64,000 nt of DNA from Bacteroidia bacterium (GCA_030654175.1 JAURXZ010000048.1:57213-121212); one strand, 5' to 3'. Counted from the first letter of the stretch, positions 1 to 8,531 are shown. Translations and numbers: made by a program. Notes: generated from the sequence alone by a model not told the origin.

Positions 1-444
1 AAATCAATTGAAGGTAAAGATATTCCCTTTTCTATTTATAAAGGCAAAAAAGTATTGGTTGTAAATACAGCATCGGAATGCGGCTACACTCCACAATTTA
101 CTGAATTGGAAGAGTTACATGAAAAACATAAAGATAAAGTGGTGTTACTTGGCTTTCCTGCAAATAATTTTGGTGGTCAGGAACCGGGAAGTAATGAAGA
201 AATTGCAACCTTTTGTCAGCGGAATTTTGGTGTAACCTTTCAACTATTTGAAAAATCTGAGGTGAAAGGCCCAAACCAAAACCCTTTATACCAATGGCTT
301 ACACATAAAGATCAAAATGGATGGAATGATACAGCTCCCAGCTGGAACTTCTGTAAATATTTAATTAATGAAAAAGGAGAGTTGGTGAAATTTTATTCTG
401 CGGGTGTAAGTCCTATGAGTGATGAGATTTTGAAAGAGTTGTAA
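1..444 (+). CDS. Glutathione peroxidase family protein, 5' end cut by window edge
   Basis: Thiol peroxidase that reduces hydrogen peroxide or lipid hydroperoxides. The open frame runs through base 1 without a start, so the N-terminus lies outside the window; 147 codons are visible against about 160-185 in the family. The peroxidatic site is seen as NTASECGYTPQF with Cys encoded at 79-81. The family block FPANNFGGQEPG supplies the conserved Gln, and PSWNF supplies the catalytic Trp and Asn. A second Cys in EEIATFCQRNF sits where the resolving Cys of thioredoxin-dependent members lies, so thioredoxin rather than glutathione is the likely reductant (inference). The usual Cys of FPCNQF is Ala here. 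The TTG at 55 is internal, not the start. Confidence 0.93.
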   Translation, partial: KSIEGKDIPFSIYKGKKVLVVNTASECGYTPQFTELEELHEKHKDKVVLLGFPANNFGGQEPGSNEEIATFCQRNFGVTFQLFEKSEVKGPNQNPLYQWLTHKDQNGWNDTAPSWNFCKYLINEKGELVKFYSAGVSPMSDEILKEL

Positions 445-671
445 TAACTTCTTTATTTGCTTCTATTTTAAATTAAGTAATAATTCAATTTAGAATTTCA
501 AAAACTGTGTGTTTTTCTTTTTTCTTGAAAAAAAGAAACAAAAATTCAAGAACAAACGATTCCTCCACACAGGCTACACTACATCGCGTTTGTTTAAGGC
601 TCACGCGCGGTTTCATAAGTTTATTTTTTCGTATTAAGTAAATTTACAGTAAACTGTTGCTATTGGCTGTT
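445..671. other. Intergenic region with homopyrimidine/homopurine hairpin
   Basis: Gap between convergent genes (the peroxidase ends at 444, hemH ends at 672). Bases 512-538 are a T/C-rich run followed by its A/G-rich complement with almost no loop, which could act as a bidirectional terminator. From about 550 to 620 a more GC-rich stretch follows (around CACACAGGCTACACTACATC). It encodes nothing I can recognise. Confidence 0.3.
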
Positions 672-1688
672 TTATTTTCTGCTCAGCACCATATTCTTCA
701 ATGCTTCTATCCATTTGGGATGATCATTTAAACTTTCCACGAGGGTTATTTTTTCACCACCATGTTCCTTGAAGATCTCGTTGTATTCCGTTCCTATTTC
801 ATAAATAGTTTCTAAACAATCTGAAACAAAAGCAGGTGAAAAAACTAACATTTTCTTTTTGCCTTCTTTTGCTTTTTGTTCTACTACCTTATCGCTGTAA
901 GGCTTTATCCATTTATCATTCAAACGTGATTGAAAAGTACTCTCATATTTCCCTTCCGGAATATTTAATCGTTTTACTAACTGACGTGTTGTTTCAAAAC
1001 AATTGGCACGGTAACAATAGTGATTGTCTTTGGTAATGGAATCGCAGCAACTAGCCAGATTACAAGTATTTGCACCATAGTGTGCCGAACCTTTCAAGAT
1101 GTGGCGCTCGGGCAAACCATGATAACTGAAAATAAAATAATCGTAATCGTCAAAATTATATTTTTTTGCAACCTCCACGCAAGCATCAATAAAATCGGGA
1201 TTATCATAAAATTTTGAGATAATTTCAACGGACGGAGTTACCTCCCATTTACCGATAATACGAAGAGCCTCTTCAACAGATGAACCCGTGCTTGATGATG
1301 CATATTGAGGATACAAAGGGATCATAATGATCTTTTGTACCTGGGCTTCACGTAGTTTGTTCAATGCCGATTCCATACTCGGACTTTGATAACGCATCCC
1401 CAATTCAACTGCAAAGGAATCACCTAAAGCTTTTTGTAATAGCGTTTTTACTTTAACACTATTTGTTAAAAGGGGCGATCCTTCTTTGGTCCAGATATGC
1501 TGGTATAGCTTCGCTGACTTAGGTGCCCGAAATGGCACAATAATACCATTCACCAGTAAAAAACGACCAATAGGATTGATATCGATCACACGAGGATCAT
1601 TCAAAAATTGTGATAAATATTTTCTAACATCCGAAGTTTTTGGGCTGTCGGGTGTTCCAAGATTTATAAGTAGTACGCCTGTTTTCAT
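672..1688 (-). CDS. hemH: Ferrochelatase
   Basis: Inserts Fe2+ (or coproheme iron, depending on the lineage) into the porphyrin in the last steps of heme synthesis. The 338 residues match family length. The N-terminus KTGVLLINLGTPDSP is typical, the catalytic His is in FSYHGLPERH (His190), and the acidic residue lies in DCLETIYEIG (Glu293). Five cysteines cluster in the middle (209, 214, 215, 225, 230; pattern C-x4-CC-x9-C-x4-C), a place where some bacterial ferrochelatases carry an internal iron-sulfur cluster. Whether this one does cannot be told from sequence alone. The start is ATG. The gene stands alone on the minus strand; hemD is 52 kb away. Confidence 0.95.
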   Translation of the reverse strand: MKTGVLLINLGTPDSPKTSDVRKYLSQFLNDPRVIDINPIGRFLLVNGIIVPFRAPKSAKLYQHIWTKEGSPLLTNSVKVKTLLQKALGDSFAVELGMRYQSPSMESALNKLREAQVQKIIMIPLYPQYASSSTGSSVEEALRIIGKWEVTPSVEIISKFYDNPDFIDACVEVAKKYNFDDYDYFIFSYHGLPERHILKGSAHYGANTCNLASCCDSITKDNHYCYRANCFETTRQLVKRLNIPEGKYESTFQSRLNDKWIKPYSDKVVEQKAKEGKKKMLVFSPAFVSDCLETIYEIGTEYNEIFKEHGGEKITLVESLNDHPKWIEALKNMVLSRK

Positions 1689-1703
1689 AATATTTTTTTT
1701 ATT

Positions 1704-1749
1704 TCACCACTAAGGCACTAAGAACACTGAGATACACTAAGTTTTTTCA
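1704..1749. repeat. CACTAAG-word repeat, copy 1
   Basis: Contains CACTAAGG-CACTAAG-AACACTGAG-ATACACTAAG followed by TTTTTTCAAC. It lies 16 nt upstream of the hemH start and downstream of the GxxExxY gene. It is a direct repeat of copy 2 (1784-1836) and an inverted repeat of copy 3 (2291-2328). Confidence 0.8.
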
Positions 1750-1783
1750 ACATTTTGAGAGACCGTTTTCATTTCACATTTTT

Positions 1784-1836
1784 TCATCACTAAGGCACGG
1801 AGAACACCAAGATACACTAAGTAAAGTTTTTTCAAC
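1784..1836. repeat. CACTAAG-word repeat, copy 2
   Basis: Second direct copy, about 80 nt from copy 1, with small changes (GGCACGGAGAACACCAAG) and the same TTTTTTCAAC tail. Together with copy 1 it borders the 3' side of the GxxExxY gene. Confidence 0.8.
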
Positions 1837-1876
1837 TGATTTCTTAATCATTAAAAAAGAAAAAGATTCATTCTAT

Positions 1877-2290
1877 TCACCCTCGCGGCAAGAATGAAAA
1901 GCTCTGCGATACTAAAGGAACTAAGCCATCATGAACAATATTTTCACAATGAAAATTTATCAGTAATCCTTTAGGTTTATTTGTTAATTTTAAGTACGAA
2001 AGTAATTGAGCTTTAAATACAGGCAAAATAATCTCAACTGATTTTAATTCAACAATTACAAGATCATTTACTAATAGGTCCAATTTTAAAGACCCACCTA
2101 ATTGTTTTTCTTTATAAATTATTGGTACAACAATCTGTGATGAAACTTGTAAACCTGCTGATTTCAATTCATCAATCAAACAAACTTCATAAACAGATTC
2201 TAAGAGACCAGGTCCAATGTGCTTATGTACTTCAATAGCGCATCCTACAATTTTATATGCTATATCATTTATATACTTCTGCGTTACCAT
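1877..2290 (-). CDS. GxxExxY protein (PD-(D/E)XK nuclease-like fold)
   Basis: Small family named for its invariant motif, seen here as GLLESVY (residues 28-34 of 137). The segment LKLDLLVNDLVIVELKS has the D...ExK arrangement of the PD-(D/E)XK nuclease superfamily, so a nuclease-like fold is likely; no cellular role is established that I know of. The longer frame reaches 2374 but would overlap lpd and translate the repeat at 2291-2328, so I chose the ATG at 2290, where MVTQKYINDIAYKIVGCA begins the conserved region. The ATG directly abuts the repeat. Inverted copies of the same repeat lie beyond the stop codon. The gene follows lpd by 44 nt on the same strand. Confidence 0.85.
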   Translation of the reverse strand: MVTQKYINDIAYKIVGCAIEVHKHIGPGLLESVYEVCLIDELKSAGLQVSSQIVVPIIYKEKQLGGSLKLDLLVNDLVIVELKSVEIILPVFKAQLLSYLKLTNKPKGLLINFHCENIVHDGLVPLVSQSFSFLPRG

Positions 2291-2328
2291 CTCAGTGTAT
2301 CTTAGTGTTCTTAGTGCCTTAGTGGTGT
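2291..2328. repeat. CACTAAG-word repeat, copy 3 (inverted)
   Basis: Read on the minus strand this is CACCACTAAGGCACTAAG then AACACTAAGATACACTGAG, ending at the ATG of the GxxExxY gene. It is the inverse of copies 1 and 2, so the gene is framed by inverted repeats. It fills nearly the whole gap between the lpd stop (2335) and that ATG. Confidence 0.85.
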
Positions 2329-2334
2329 ATTTTG

Positions 2335-3738
2335 TTAAATATGCAACGCACGTTTCCCTGTTGCATCCAAACACGCTTCTTTAAAAGCTTCTGTGTATGT
2401 AGGGTGTGCATGGCTCATACGTGAAATGTCTTCGGCACTGGCACGGTATTCCATGGCAACAACTGCTTCGGCTATCATATCGGCAGCACGAGGGCCAATG
2501 ATGTGTACGCCTAATATTTCATCGGTTGCTTCATCTGCCAATACTTTTACAAAACCATCTGTATCCATTGATGCACGGGCTCTTCCACTGGCCTTGAAAG
2601 GAAAATTACCTGCTTTATATTTTTTGCCCTGCTCTTTTAATTGCTCCTCGGTAAAGCCAACAGCAGCTACTTCCGGCCATGTGTAAACCACTCCCGGAAT
2701 TAAATTATAATCAATGTGTGGTTTTTGTCCTGCAATAATTTCTGCTACAAAAGTCCCTTCATCTTCTGCTTTGTGGGCAAGCATTGCACCTTTAATCACA
2801 TCGCCAATTGCATAAATGCCTTGTACATTGGTTTGTAAATGTCCGTCCGTTTCAATTTTACCACGATTATCAATTTTTACTCCGGCTTTATCTAAACCTA
2901 AATTATCAGTATACGGTTTACGGCCAACGGAAACCAGGCAATAATCACCTTTTAATTCAACCTTTTCTCCTTTTGCATTATCAGCTGTTACCGTTACTTC
3001 TTTCCCCTTAGTTGTTACACCGGTAACCTTATGATTAAGATAAAACTCAAAGCCTAATTTTTTTAAACTTTTCAGTAACTCTTTACCTAATGCAGTATCC
3101 ATGGTACTGATGATCCCGCCTGTAAATTCGAGTACGGAAATTTTAGAGCCTAACCTTGCGTATACCGAACCCAATTCCAAACCAATTACACCACCACCAA
3201 TGATCACCATATGTTTAGGAATTTCAGTTAATTCAAGCGCTTCTGTGGAAGAGATAATTCTCTTTTTATCTATCTCAATTCCCGGTAATGATGCAGGTTT
3301 TGAACCTGTTGCAATAATCGTTTTCACTGATTCAATTTGTGTTTTTTTTCCATCTGCACCTGTAACTTCAATTGTGTTTTTATTTACAAATGAACCATGA
3401 CCATTAAAAACAGTGATCTTATTCTTCTTCATTAAAAAATTAATTCCATCAGAGGTTTGTTTTACTACATCACCTTTGCGCTTTATCATTTGTTTGAAAT
3501 TAATTTTCAGATCCTTTATTTCAATACCATGCTCGGTAAATGAATGTGTGGCATTGTAATAATGTTCTGATGAATCTAATAATGCTTTGGATGGAATACA
3601 ACCCACATTCAAACAAGTGCCGCCAAGGGTATTGTAACGCTCGATAATGGCTGTTTTCATACCCAATTGTGCGCAACGAATTGCCGCCACATAACCACCA
3701 GGGCCTGAACCTATAATTGTAACATCAAATTTTTCCAT
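2335..3738 (-). CDS. lpdA: Dihydrolipoyl dehydrogenase (E3)
   Basis: FAD- and NAD-dependent flavoprotein that reoxidises dihydrolipoamide in the 2-oxoacid dehydrogenase complexes or the glycine cleavage system. The 467 residues show the N-terminal FAD site IIGSGPGGYVAAI, the redox disulfide in GGTCLNVGCIPSK (Cys42/Cys47), the NAD-binding loop IIGGGVIGLELGSVYARLG, the second FAD motif YAIGDVIKGAMLAHKAEDEG and the C-terminal His-Glu pair in HAHPTYTEAF (His445, Glu450). No E1/E2 gene is adjacent, so the partner complex is not known from context. The upstream gap to lnt holds the word repeat at 3755-3850. Confidence 0.96.
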   Translation of the reverse strand: MEKFDVTIIGSGPGGYVAAIRCAQLGMKTAIIERYNTLGGTCLNVGCIPSKALLDSSEHYYNATHSFTEHGIEIKDLKINFKQMIKRKGDVVKQTSDGINFLMKKNKITVFNGHGSFVNKNTIEVTGADGKKTQIESVKTIIATGSKPASLPGIEIDKKRIISSTEALELTEIPKHMVIIGGGVIGLELGSVYARLGSKISVLEFTGGIISTMDTALGKELLKSLKKLGFEFYLNHKVTGVTTKGKEVTVTADNAKGEKVELKGDYCLVSVGRKPYTDNLGLDKAGVKIDNRGKIETDGHLQTNVQGIYAIGDVIKGAMLAHKAEDEGTFVAEIIAGQKPHIDYNLIPGVVYTWPEVAAVGFTEEQLKEQGKKYKAGNFPFKASGRARASMDTDGFVKVLADEATDEILGVHIIGPRAADMIAEAVVAMEYRASAEDISRMSHAHPTYTEAFKEACLDATGKRALHI

Positions 3739-3754
3739 TGTATTTTTATTGTTA

Positions 3755-3850
3755 AAGTATTATGTATTAAGTATTTTGTATTAAGTACTATGTATTAAAT
3801 ATTATGCCCAAGTATTATAGTACATAATACATTGTACTTTATACTTACTA
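3755..3850. repeat. AGTATTATGTATTA-word inverted repeat patch
   Basis: The left part carries three direct copies of AAGTATTATGTATTA-like words. The right part (about 3811-3846) carries the inverse words (TACATAATACATTGTAC). The lnt stop codon (3848-3850) sits at its edge. It may fold as a long AU hairpin and end lnt transcription. Confidence 0.7.
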
Positions 3851-5440
3851 CTTTCTTATAATTTTAAATCGTAAAAACCATGAGTATAAGATCAGGAGCA
3901 AAGATAGATACATTGCCGCCCGACCAATATAATCGCCAAAACGGGTATAAAACGTCTGATCGTTATTTAATTTAATTTGTGTTTTTATAACTGCCGGAAC
4001 CCACCAATTGGTTGCTTGTTGTATTTCTCCTTTGTCGGTAATAACACAGGAAATGCCTGTATTTGCTGACCGTACAATATACCTTCGTGTTTCAATAGCT
4101 CTTAATGCTCCATATTTTAAATGCTGTTTATAACCGGGAGTATCGCCCCACCAGCCGTCATTGGTAATGATCGCAATAAACTGAGCTCCGTTTTTAACAT
4201 ATTCAGATACGTATTCGCCATACACACTTTCATAACAAACCACCGGGGCTGCTTTTATTTTGCCATCTGTGGAAACGAACACACTGCGCTCATCCTGCGT
4301 ACCCAAACTTCCTGTTGTTCCACCCAGATCGATGGCCAATTTTCCGAGATACTTAAAAATAAAAGGGAAAGGCATTTTTTCTACACCCGGCACTAACTTC
4401 GATTTATGATAGATCTGGATCAGACTGCTGCTGTCTATTTGCAGGGCGGTGTTGTACGAATCATAATAGCCCTCCTGGCTTCTGAATTTCCTTGCTGTTG
4501 AAGATAAAGCCTCGTCCGGTTGGTAAACCTTGGCTGTTGAAGCACCAATAATAATTTTAAGTTTGGGATACGGTTTTAAGAACTCCTTTAACGTTTTAAT
4601 GCTGCTACTTTGTATCAACTCCCCCTCCCAGAATTCCTCTGTTAAAGCTGTTTCCGGAAAAACCAAATAATCGGTAGTGGTATCTGTTTGTTGTGAAGCA
4701 AGTTGCAACATTTTTTGTAATTGCACTTCATAACCGGATATAAATTTCTCGTTATAGGGATCAATATTAGGTTGAACAATTACAACATTTGTTTCAGCTT
4801 TCAAGTCAACATGAAAAGCCAAAATTATGTACGAAATTAAAATAGGTAGCGCTATTAAAGCTGCCAGTCCAATGATCTGTTTTTTTGAGAACCGAAAACC
4901 AAAATCCGAAACTATTTTAAAAATGAAGCAATTGGTTATAAGCACCCATAAGCTTCCTCCAAAAACACCTGTATATTCGTACCATTGAATCCAATTGAGC
5001 GTGGGAGCAAAACCATTACCCAAAGTAAGCCAGGTCCAGGTCAAATCCCAATCGAGGTGTAAAAATTCAAAAGTGATCCAAAAGCTGATGAATACCAGGC
5101 TTCCCCATTTTTCACCTACCCGTGTTTTTACTTTATGAAATAACATAAAAGTAATGGTCATCAATAATGCATTGCATCCTATAGCCATTGCTGCACCACC
5201 AAAAGAAGCATTCTTCACCCACCAGGTTGTTAAAACATTCCAGGTAAAAAACGTTAAATAGCTACAGGCAAAAAGAGTGAGTGTTTTGTATTTATCCGGA
5301 TTTTTAAATATAGCATGTTCTGCCATTAAGAGCGGTACAAATGCGATAAATAATAAAGGAACAAAGCCATGAGGAAACCAACCAAAAGCCAGTAATAAAG
5401 CACTTAATAAGGAGAGTAAAAAAAGCTGATAGGTTTTCAC
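3848..5440 (-). CDS. lnt: Apolipoprotein N-acyltransferase
   Basis: Transfers an acyl chain from phospholipid to the N-terminal Cys of lipoproteins, the third step of lipoprotein maturation in the inner membrane. The N-terminal 210 residues are hydrophobic with several membrane segments, followed by a nitrilase-type periplasmic domain. The catalytic triad is visible: Glu263 in VFPETALTEEF, Lys346 in YHKSKLVPGVE and Cys402 in PVVCYESVYGEY. A final membrane helix ends the protein (530 residues, family-typical). The start ATG has a TAnnTTTG-type box about 16 nt upstream. Confidence 0.95.
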   Translation of the reverse strand: MKTYQLFLLSLLSALLLAFGWFPHGFVPLLFIAFVPLLMAEHAIFKNPDKYKTLTLFACSYLTFFTWNVLTTWWVKNASFGGAAMAIGCNALLMTITFMLFHKVKTRVGEKWGSLVFISFWITFEFLHLDWDLTWTWLTLGNGFAPTLNWIQWYEYTGVFGGSLWVLITNCFIFKIVSDFGFRFSKKQIIGLAALIALPILISYIILAFHVDLKAETNVVIVQPNIDPYNEKFISGYEVQLQKMLQLASQQTDTTTDYLVFPETALTEEFWEGELIQSSSIKTLKEFLKPYPKLKIIIGASTAKVYQPDEALSSTARKFRSQEGYYDSYNTALQIDSSSLIQIYHKSKLVPGVEKMPFPFIFKYLGKLAIDLGGTTGSLGTQDERSVFVSTDGKIKAAPVVCYESVYGEYVSEYVKNGAQFIAIITNDGWWGDTPGYKQHLKYGALRAIETRRYIVRSANTGISCVITDKGEIQQATNWWVPAVIKTQIKLNNDQTFYTRFGDYIGRAAMYLSLLLILYSWFLRFKIIRK

Positions 5441-5456
5441 ATCATTAATTTGGTCG

Positions 5457-5487
5457 CAAAAGTACGAAAGTTTTAGCTTTTGTCAGA
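5457..5487 (-). promoter_or_regulatory. Putative Bacteroidota promoter for lnt
   Basis: On the minus strand a TACTTTTG box (5457-5464) matches the -7 consensus TAnnTTTG. TCTG (5484-5487), one base off the -33 TTTG, lies 19 nt away. The expected transcription start falls about 10 nt upstream of the lnt ATG, giving a very short leader. Confidence 0.4.
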
Positions 5488-5524
5488 ACTAACCAAACAT
5501 TCAGGAGATATTATACTAAACAAA

Positions 5525-6598
5525 TTATTTTTTATTAATATCCACTTTAATGGAGAACACATTGGAATACAATGCTACTGATTGATCGCCAATATCAGTT
5601 AAGGCATAATCAATGGTAACAGACTTAATACGAACACCTATACCGATATTGGGCTGAAAGGTTTTGATTTTTTGACCCACAGCATCGGTATATGCCTGAT
5701 AATTGCCAAGTCCGGCCCTTAAAAACACCAAATTCATGTAAGATGCCTCAAGGCCAATATGAGGGTCAATGCTAATGGCTTTGCTCTTGATCATTACGCT
5801 GCGTTTGCCATCAAACGTTGCATCCAGATTCAGTTCGGCAAGTAATGACATTTTGGGTGAAAAGTCGAATTTACGAGCTCCACCCAATAATAATTTGGGC
5901 AGTGTAATTTCCACCGAATTTTCGGGAATTTCATTGCCGGTAGCTACAAACACAGCTTTTGTTTCTTCCGAAAGGTTATAGGTCCAGGCATTAAATGTAG
6001 AAGTAACATCCCTTGCCATAGCAGCAAATTTCCATTTTTTGTAATCATACTGAGCACCTGCATCAATCCCGAAACCCCATGAACCTGCAAAACTACCAAC
6101 CCTTCTGCGAATAACTTTTGCATTGGCTCCCAAACGTAATCCGGGAATCTTCAATGTTTTTGCGTAAGAAACTATAAAGGCAAAATCTGTGGCAGAGAAT
6201 GTCGTGATGCGGTTATAATCAACATTCCCATTCGAATTGATCAATTCAGTAGTATTAGGAATATCATCCACACCAAAACGAATAATAGTGACACCGAGTA
6301 CACTTGAGCTGTCTAAACGGGTTGCATAAGCACCGTAATCATATTTGGCAATGCCTGCAAAATATTCGCTATGCATCAGCGCCACCTGGTGTTGATTGCC
6401 TATACCCAATAATCCTGCGGGATTCCAATAGCCGGCAGTAACATCATTTGCTGATGAAATGTAGGAATTAGACATGCCCAAAGCTCTTGCACCAACACCA
6501 ACATTTAAAAACTCATTACTGTATTTAGGAGCTTGTGCAAAGGCATTTAAGCAAATGCTTATTATAATGGTTATTGATAAAAAATATTTTTTAGTCAT
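5525..6598 (-). CDS. PorV/PorQ family outer-membrane barrel protein
   Basis: 357 residues with a cleavable signal peptide (hydrophobic residues 5-20 ending AFAQA). It then opens with the PorV/PorQ signature NVGVGARALGMSNSYIS and NDVTAGYWNPAGL. The rest alternates in the manner of beta strands and ends in a short strand (YSNVFSIKVDINKK), as expected for an outer-membrane barrel. PorV shuttles type IX secretion cargo to the sortase and PorQ binds the translocon. Which role this paralogue has cannot be decided from sequence. The T9SS-tagged protein at 51145 and the PD40 protein at 49094 show that the pathway is used. No other por gene is nearby. Confidence 0.85.
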   Translation of the reverse strand: MTKKYFLSITIIISICLNAFAQAPKYSNEFLNVGVGARALGMSNSYISSANDVTAGYWNPAGLLGIGNQHQVALMHSEYFAGIAKYDYGAYATRLDSSSVLGVTIIRFGVDDIPNTTELINSNGNVDYNRITTFSATDFAFIVSYAKTLKIPGLRLGANAKVIRRRVGSFAGSWGFGIDAGAQYDYKKWKFAAMARDVTSTFNAWTYNLSEETKAVFVATGNEIPENSVEITLPKLLLGGARKFDFSPKMSLLAELNLDATFDGKRSVMIKSKAISIDPHIGLEASYMNLVFLRAGLGNYQAYTDAVGQKIKTFQPNIGIGVRIKSVTIDYALTDIGDQSVALYSNVFSIKVDINKK

Positions 6599-6880
6599 AA
6601 TAGGTTATAAAATTAAACTAAATAATGGTTCAGCCAATTTTTTAATATCTAATTTTTCAGTCCTAAAAAGGTTTGAAAACGTAGCAGAAGTTTTCAAAAC
6701 GTATTTTTTTAATTCTTATTGCTTATTTTTTTAAGGTTTTCTAACAAACCAGCGGAAATGCGAATTCCTTATGAATTGTATCGGCTTGAACACCTCAAAA
6801 TTTAGAAAAACAGTTTCTGAAATTAAAACAGTATTTTCGCTCTCGATTAAAAGGGAGATTTGTAATTTCGCCAACACAAA
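6599..6880. other. Divergent intergenic region
   Basis: Gap between the divergent PorV-like gene and pssA. It is AT-rich. Two degenerate -7-like boxes (TATTTTCG at 6832-6839 and TAATTTCG at 6863-6870) precede pssA but lack a convincing -33 element. No gene is seen. Confidence 0.3.
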
Positions 6881-7648
6881 ATGAACATTAAAAAAAATAT
6901 ACCGAACACCATCACCTGCGGCAATTTATTTTGCGGCTGCCTGGCAGTTGTATGTGCTTTTAATGGTAATTTACTTTGGAGTGCATATTTAGTGGGTATT
7001 GCCGGAGTATTAGACTTTCTTGATGGCTTTATTGCAAGGCTTTTACACGTACATTCCGAAATTGGAAAACAGTTGGATTCATTGGCTGATATGGTAACGT
7101 TTGGATTAGTGCCGGGAGTAGTAATGTTTACATTCCTATCAAATGCTGCGGCTATTTATGTCGGAACATCCGGCTCCAATATGATAGTACTAAGCTATCT
7201 TCCTCTTTTTGCATTTTTAATTACAATTTTTTCTGCAATACGCTTAGCAAAATTCAATATTGATACGCGACAAACGAGCTCTTTTATTGGGGTTCCCACC
7301 CCGGCAAATGCTTTGCTAATTTGTTCTTTGCCTCTCATTCATTTTTTTCAACCCAACGTTGGAAATTTCAGCTTAATCCCAATTTTGGAAAACGTATGGT
7401 TTTTATTAGGGCTCACCATACTTATGTCTTATTTATTGGTGGCGGAATTACCGTTGTTCGCGCTTAAATTCAAAAACTTTGGATGGGCAGATAATAAAAT
7501 TCGTTATTCATTTTTAATTGCGTCTATAATAATGTTATTGCTGTTTAAGTTTATTGCAATCCCTTTTATTATATTTTTGTATGTGATCTTATCAGTGATC
7601 AACACTCTTTTTATAAGTAACAATTCCGTAAACAAATTAAATAATTAA
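6881..7648 (+). CDS. pssA: CDP-diacylglycerol-serine O-phosphatidyltransferase
   Basis: Integral membrane enzyme making phosphatidylserine, the precursor of phosphatidylethanolamine, from CDP-diacylglycerol and serine. The CDP-alcohol phosphatidyltransferase motif D-x2-DG-x2-AR-x8-G-x3-D-x3-D is complete: Asp45, Asp48, Gly49, Ala52, Arg53, Gly62, Asp66, Asp70. About seven hydrophobic segments follow the short N-terminus KKNIPNTITCGN, which is typical of the PssA branch. The length of 255 fits. The stop is followed 7 nt later by purS, so the two are probably co-transcribed. Confidence 0.93.
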   Translation: MNIKKNIPNTITCGNLFCGCLAVVCAFNGNLLWSAYLVGIAGVLDFLDGFIARLLHVHSEIGKQLDSLADMVTFGLVPGVVMFTFLSNAAAIYVGTSGSNMIVLSYLPLFAFLITIFSAIRLAKFNIDTRQTSSFIGVPTPANALLICSLPLIHFFQPNVGNFSLIPILENVWFLLGLTILMSYLLVAELPLFALKFKNFGWADNKIRYSFLIASIIMLLLFKFIAIPFIIFLYVILSVINTLFISNNSVNKLNN

Positions 7649-7655
7649 ACAAAAA

Positions 7656-7907
7656 ATGAAATTCAGAGCAGAAATAGATGTAATGCCATTGAAAGCATTA
7701 TTAGATCCTCAAGGGAAAGCAGTTACAGGTAGTATGAAAAATTTAGGTTTACCCGAAATTGAAAATGTACGTATTGGTAAACACATTACATTGGAAATCG
7801 AAGCAGCCTCTAAAGATGCCGCTTCCACTAAAGTAGATGAAGCCTGCAAAAAATTATTGGCAAACCAAATTATGGAATTTTACGAATTCGAAATTTTTGA
7901 GAATTAA
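7656..7907 (+). CDS. purS: Phosphoribosylformylglycinamidine synthase subunit PurS
   Basis: Small subunit of the three-part FGAM synthase (PurS-PurQ-PurL) of purine synthesis; it bridges the glutaminase and synthetase subunits. At 83 residues the length is exact, with MKFRAEIDVMPLKALLDPQG at the start and the conserved NVRIGKHITLEIEA strand. Its presence implies a PurL/PurQ pair elsewhere rather than a fused enzyme. It lies 7 nt after pssA with no recognisable ribosome-binding site. A weak hairpin follows at 7939-7960. Confidence 0.9.
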   Translation: MKFRAEIDVMPLKALLDPQGKAVTGSMKNLGLPEIENVRIGKHITLEIEAASKDAASTKVDEACKKLLANQIMEFYEFEIFEN

Positions 7908-7938
7908 GTAATACTGTTTTTGTCGGTTTAAAATTTTT

Positions 7939-8004
7939 CAATTTCTATCATAAGAAATTGTTGATGCTATTTTTTGTTATCAAAACCAACACCCCTGAAG
8001 GGGT
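7939..8004 (+). terminator. Candidate terminator region of pssA-purS
   Basis: Two hairpins in tandem: CAATTTCT (7939-7946) with AGAAATTG (7953-7960) around a 6-nt loop, then ACCCC-TGAA-GGGGT (7991-8004) followed by TAAAAATCCTTTT. Neither has a perfect T-run, so this is a moderate call. Confidence 0.4.
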
Positions 8005-8021
8005 AAAAATCCTTTTCAGCG

Positions 8022-8531
8022 ATGGGCTTACAAGAGAAAATACAAAATAATACGAAAGAACTATTAAAGTCTTTCAACACGTTAAATCAGGCAGAACTTG
8101 TATTTAAAACTTCTGAAAAAGCCTGGTCGGTTCTGGAATGTGTGGAACATATTTTTTTAATTAGTGAAGCAGTATTAAAAGTCATTTCTACTCCTGCACC
8201 AGTTGAAAAAACTGAAAACAGCAAGACTGAATTATTTGGTGAGGAAAAATTAAATATGCTATTAATTACCAACCGGGCGTTTAAAGTTCCAGCACCTGAT
8301 TTTGTAAGTCCCAAAGGTCGTTTTGCGGATAGTACAGATGCTACTCAAAGTATCAACATTACTATTGATAAGATCATTCAGCACATCAATACTAATGGTA
8401 TTGAACAGGAAACACAAACACTAAAACATCCTGTATTAGGTGCCATGACTAAGACTGACTGGATTCATTTTATGATCGCCCACACCAACCGCCACATACT
8501 GCAAATAGAGGAGCTTCAAAAAACTATCTGA
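8022..8531 (+). CDS. DinB-like four-helix protein
   Basis: 169-residue soluble protein of the DinB/YfiT-like superfamily: four-helix bundles that usually bind a divalent metal through three histidines and often act as thiol-dependent transferases. The C-terminal HTNRHILQIEEL has the typical H-x3-H arrangement. The N-terminal helix region WSVLECVEHIFLISEAVLKV supplies the other expected ligand (ECVEH). The substrate cannot be predicted; bacillithiol or other thiol chemistry is only a family-level possibility. The start at 8022 lies 17 nt after the ACCCC/GGGGT hairpin. It stands between purS and an SdiA-regulated-type gene, probably as its own unit. Confidence 0.8.
   Translation: MGLQEKIQNNTKELLKSFNTLNQAELVFKTSEKAWSVLECVEHIFLISEAVLKVISTPAPVEKTENSKTELFGEEKLNMLLITNRAFKVPAPDFVSPKGRFADSTDATQSINITIDKIIQHINTNGIEQETQTLKHPVLGAMTKTDWIHFMIAHTNRHILQIEELQKTI

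Noticed and set aside
2291..2374. Longer start for the GxxExxY gene
   Set aside because: The extra 28 codons translate the CACTAAG repeat and overlap the lpd end; the conserved family region begins at the ATG 2290.
6474..6734. Plus-strand 86-codon ORF over the start of the PorV-like gene
   Set aside because: It overlaps a well-supported gene antisense, has no family resemblance and has a low-complexity AT-driven composition.
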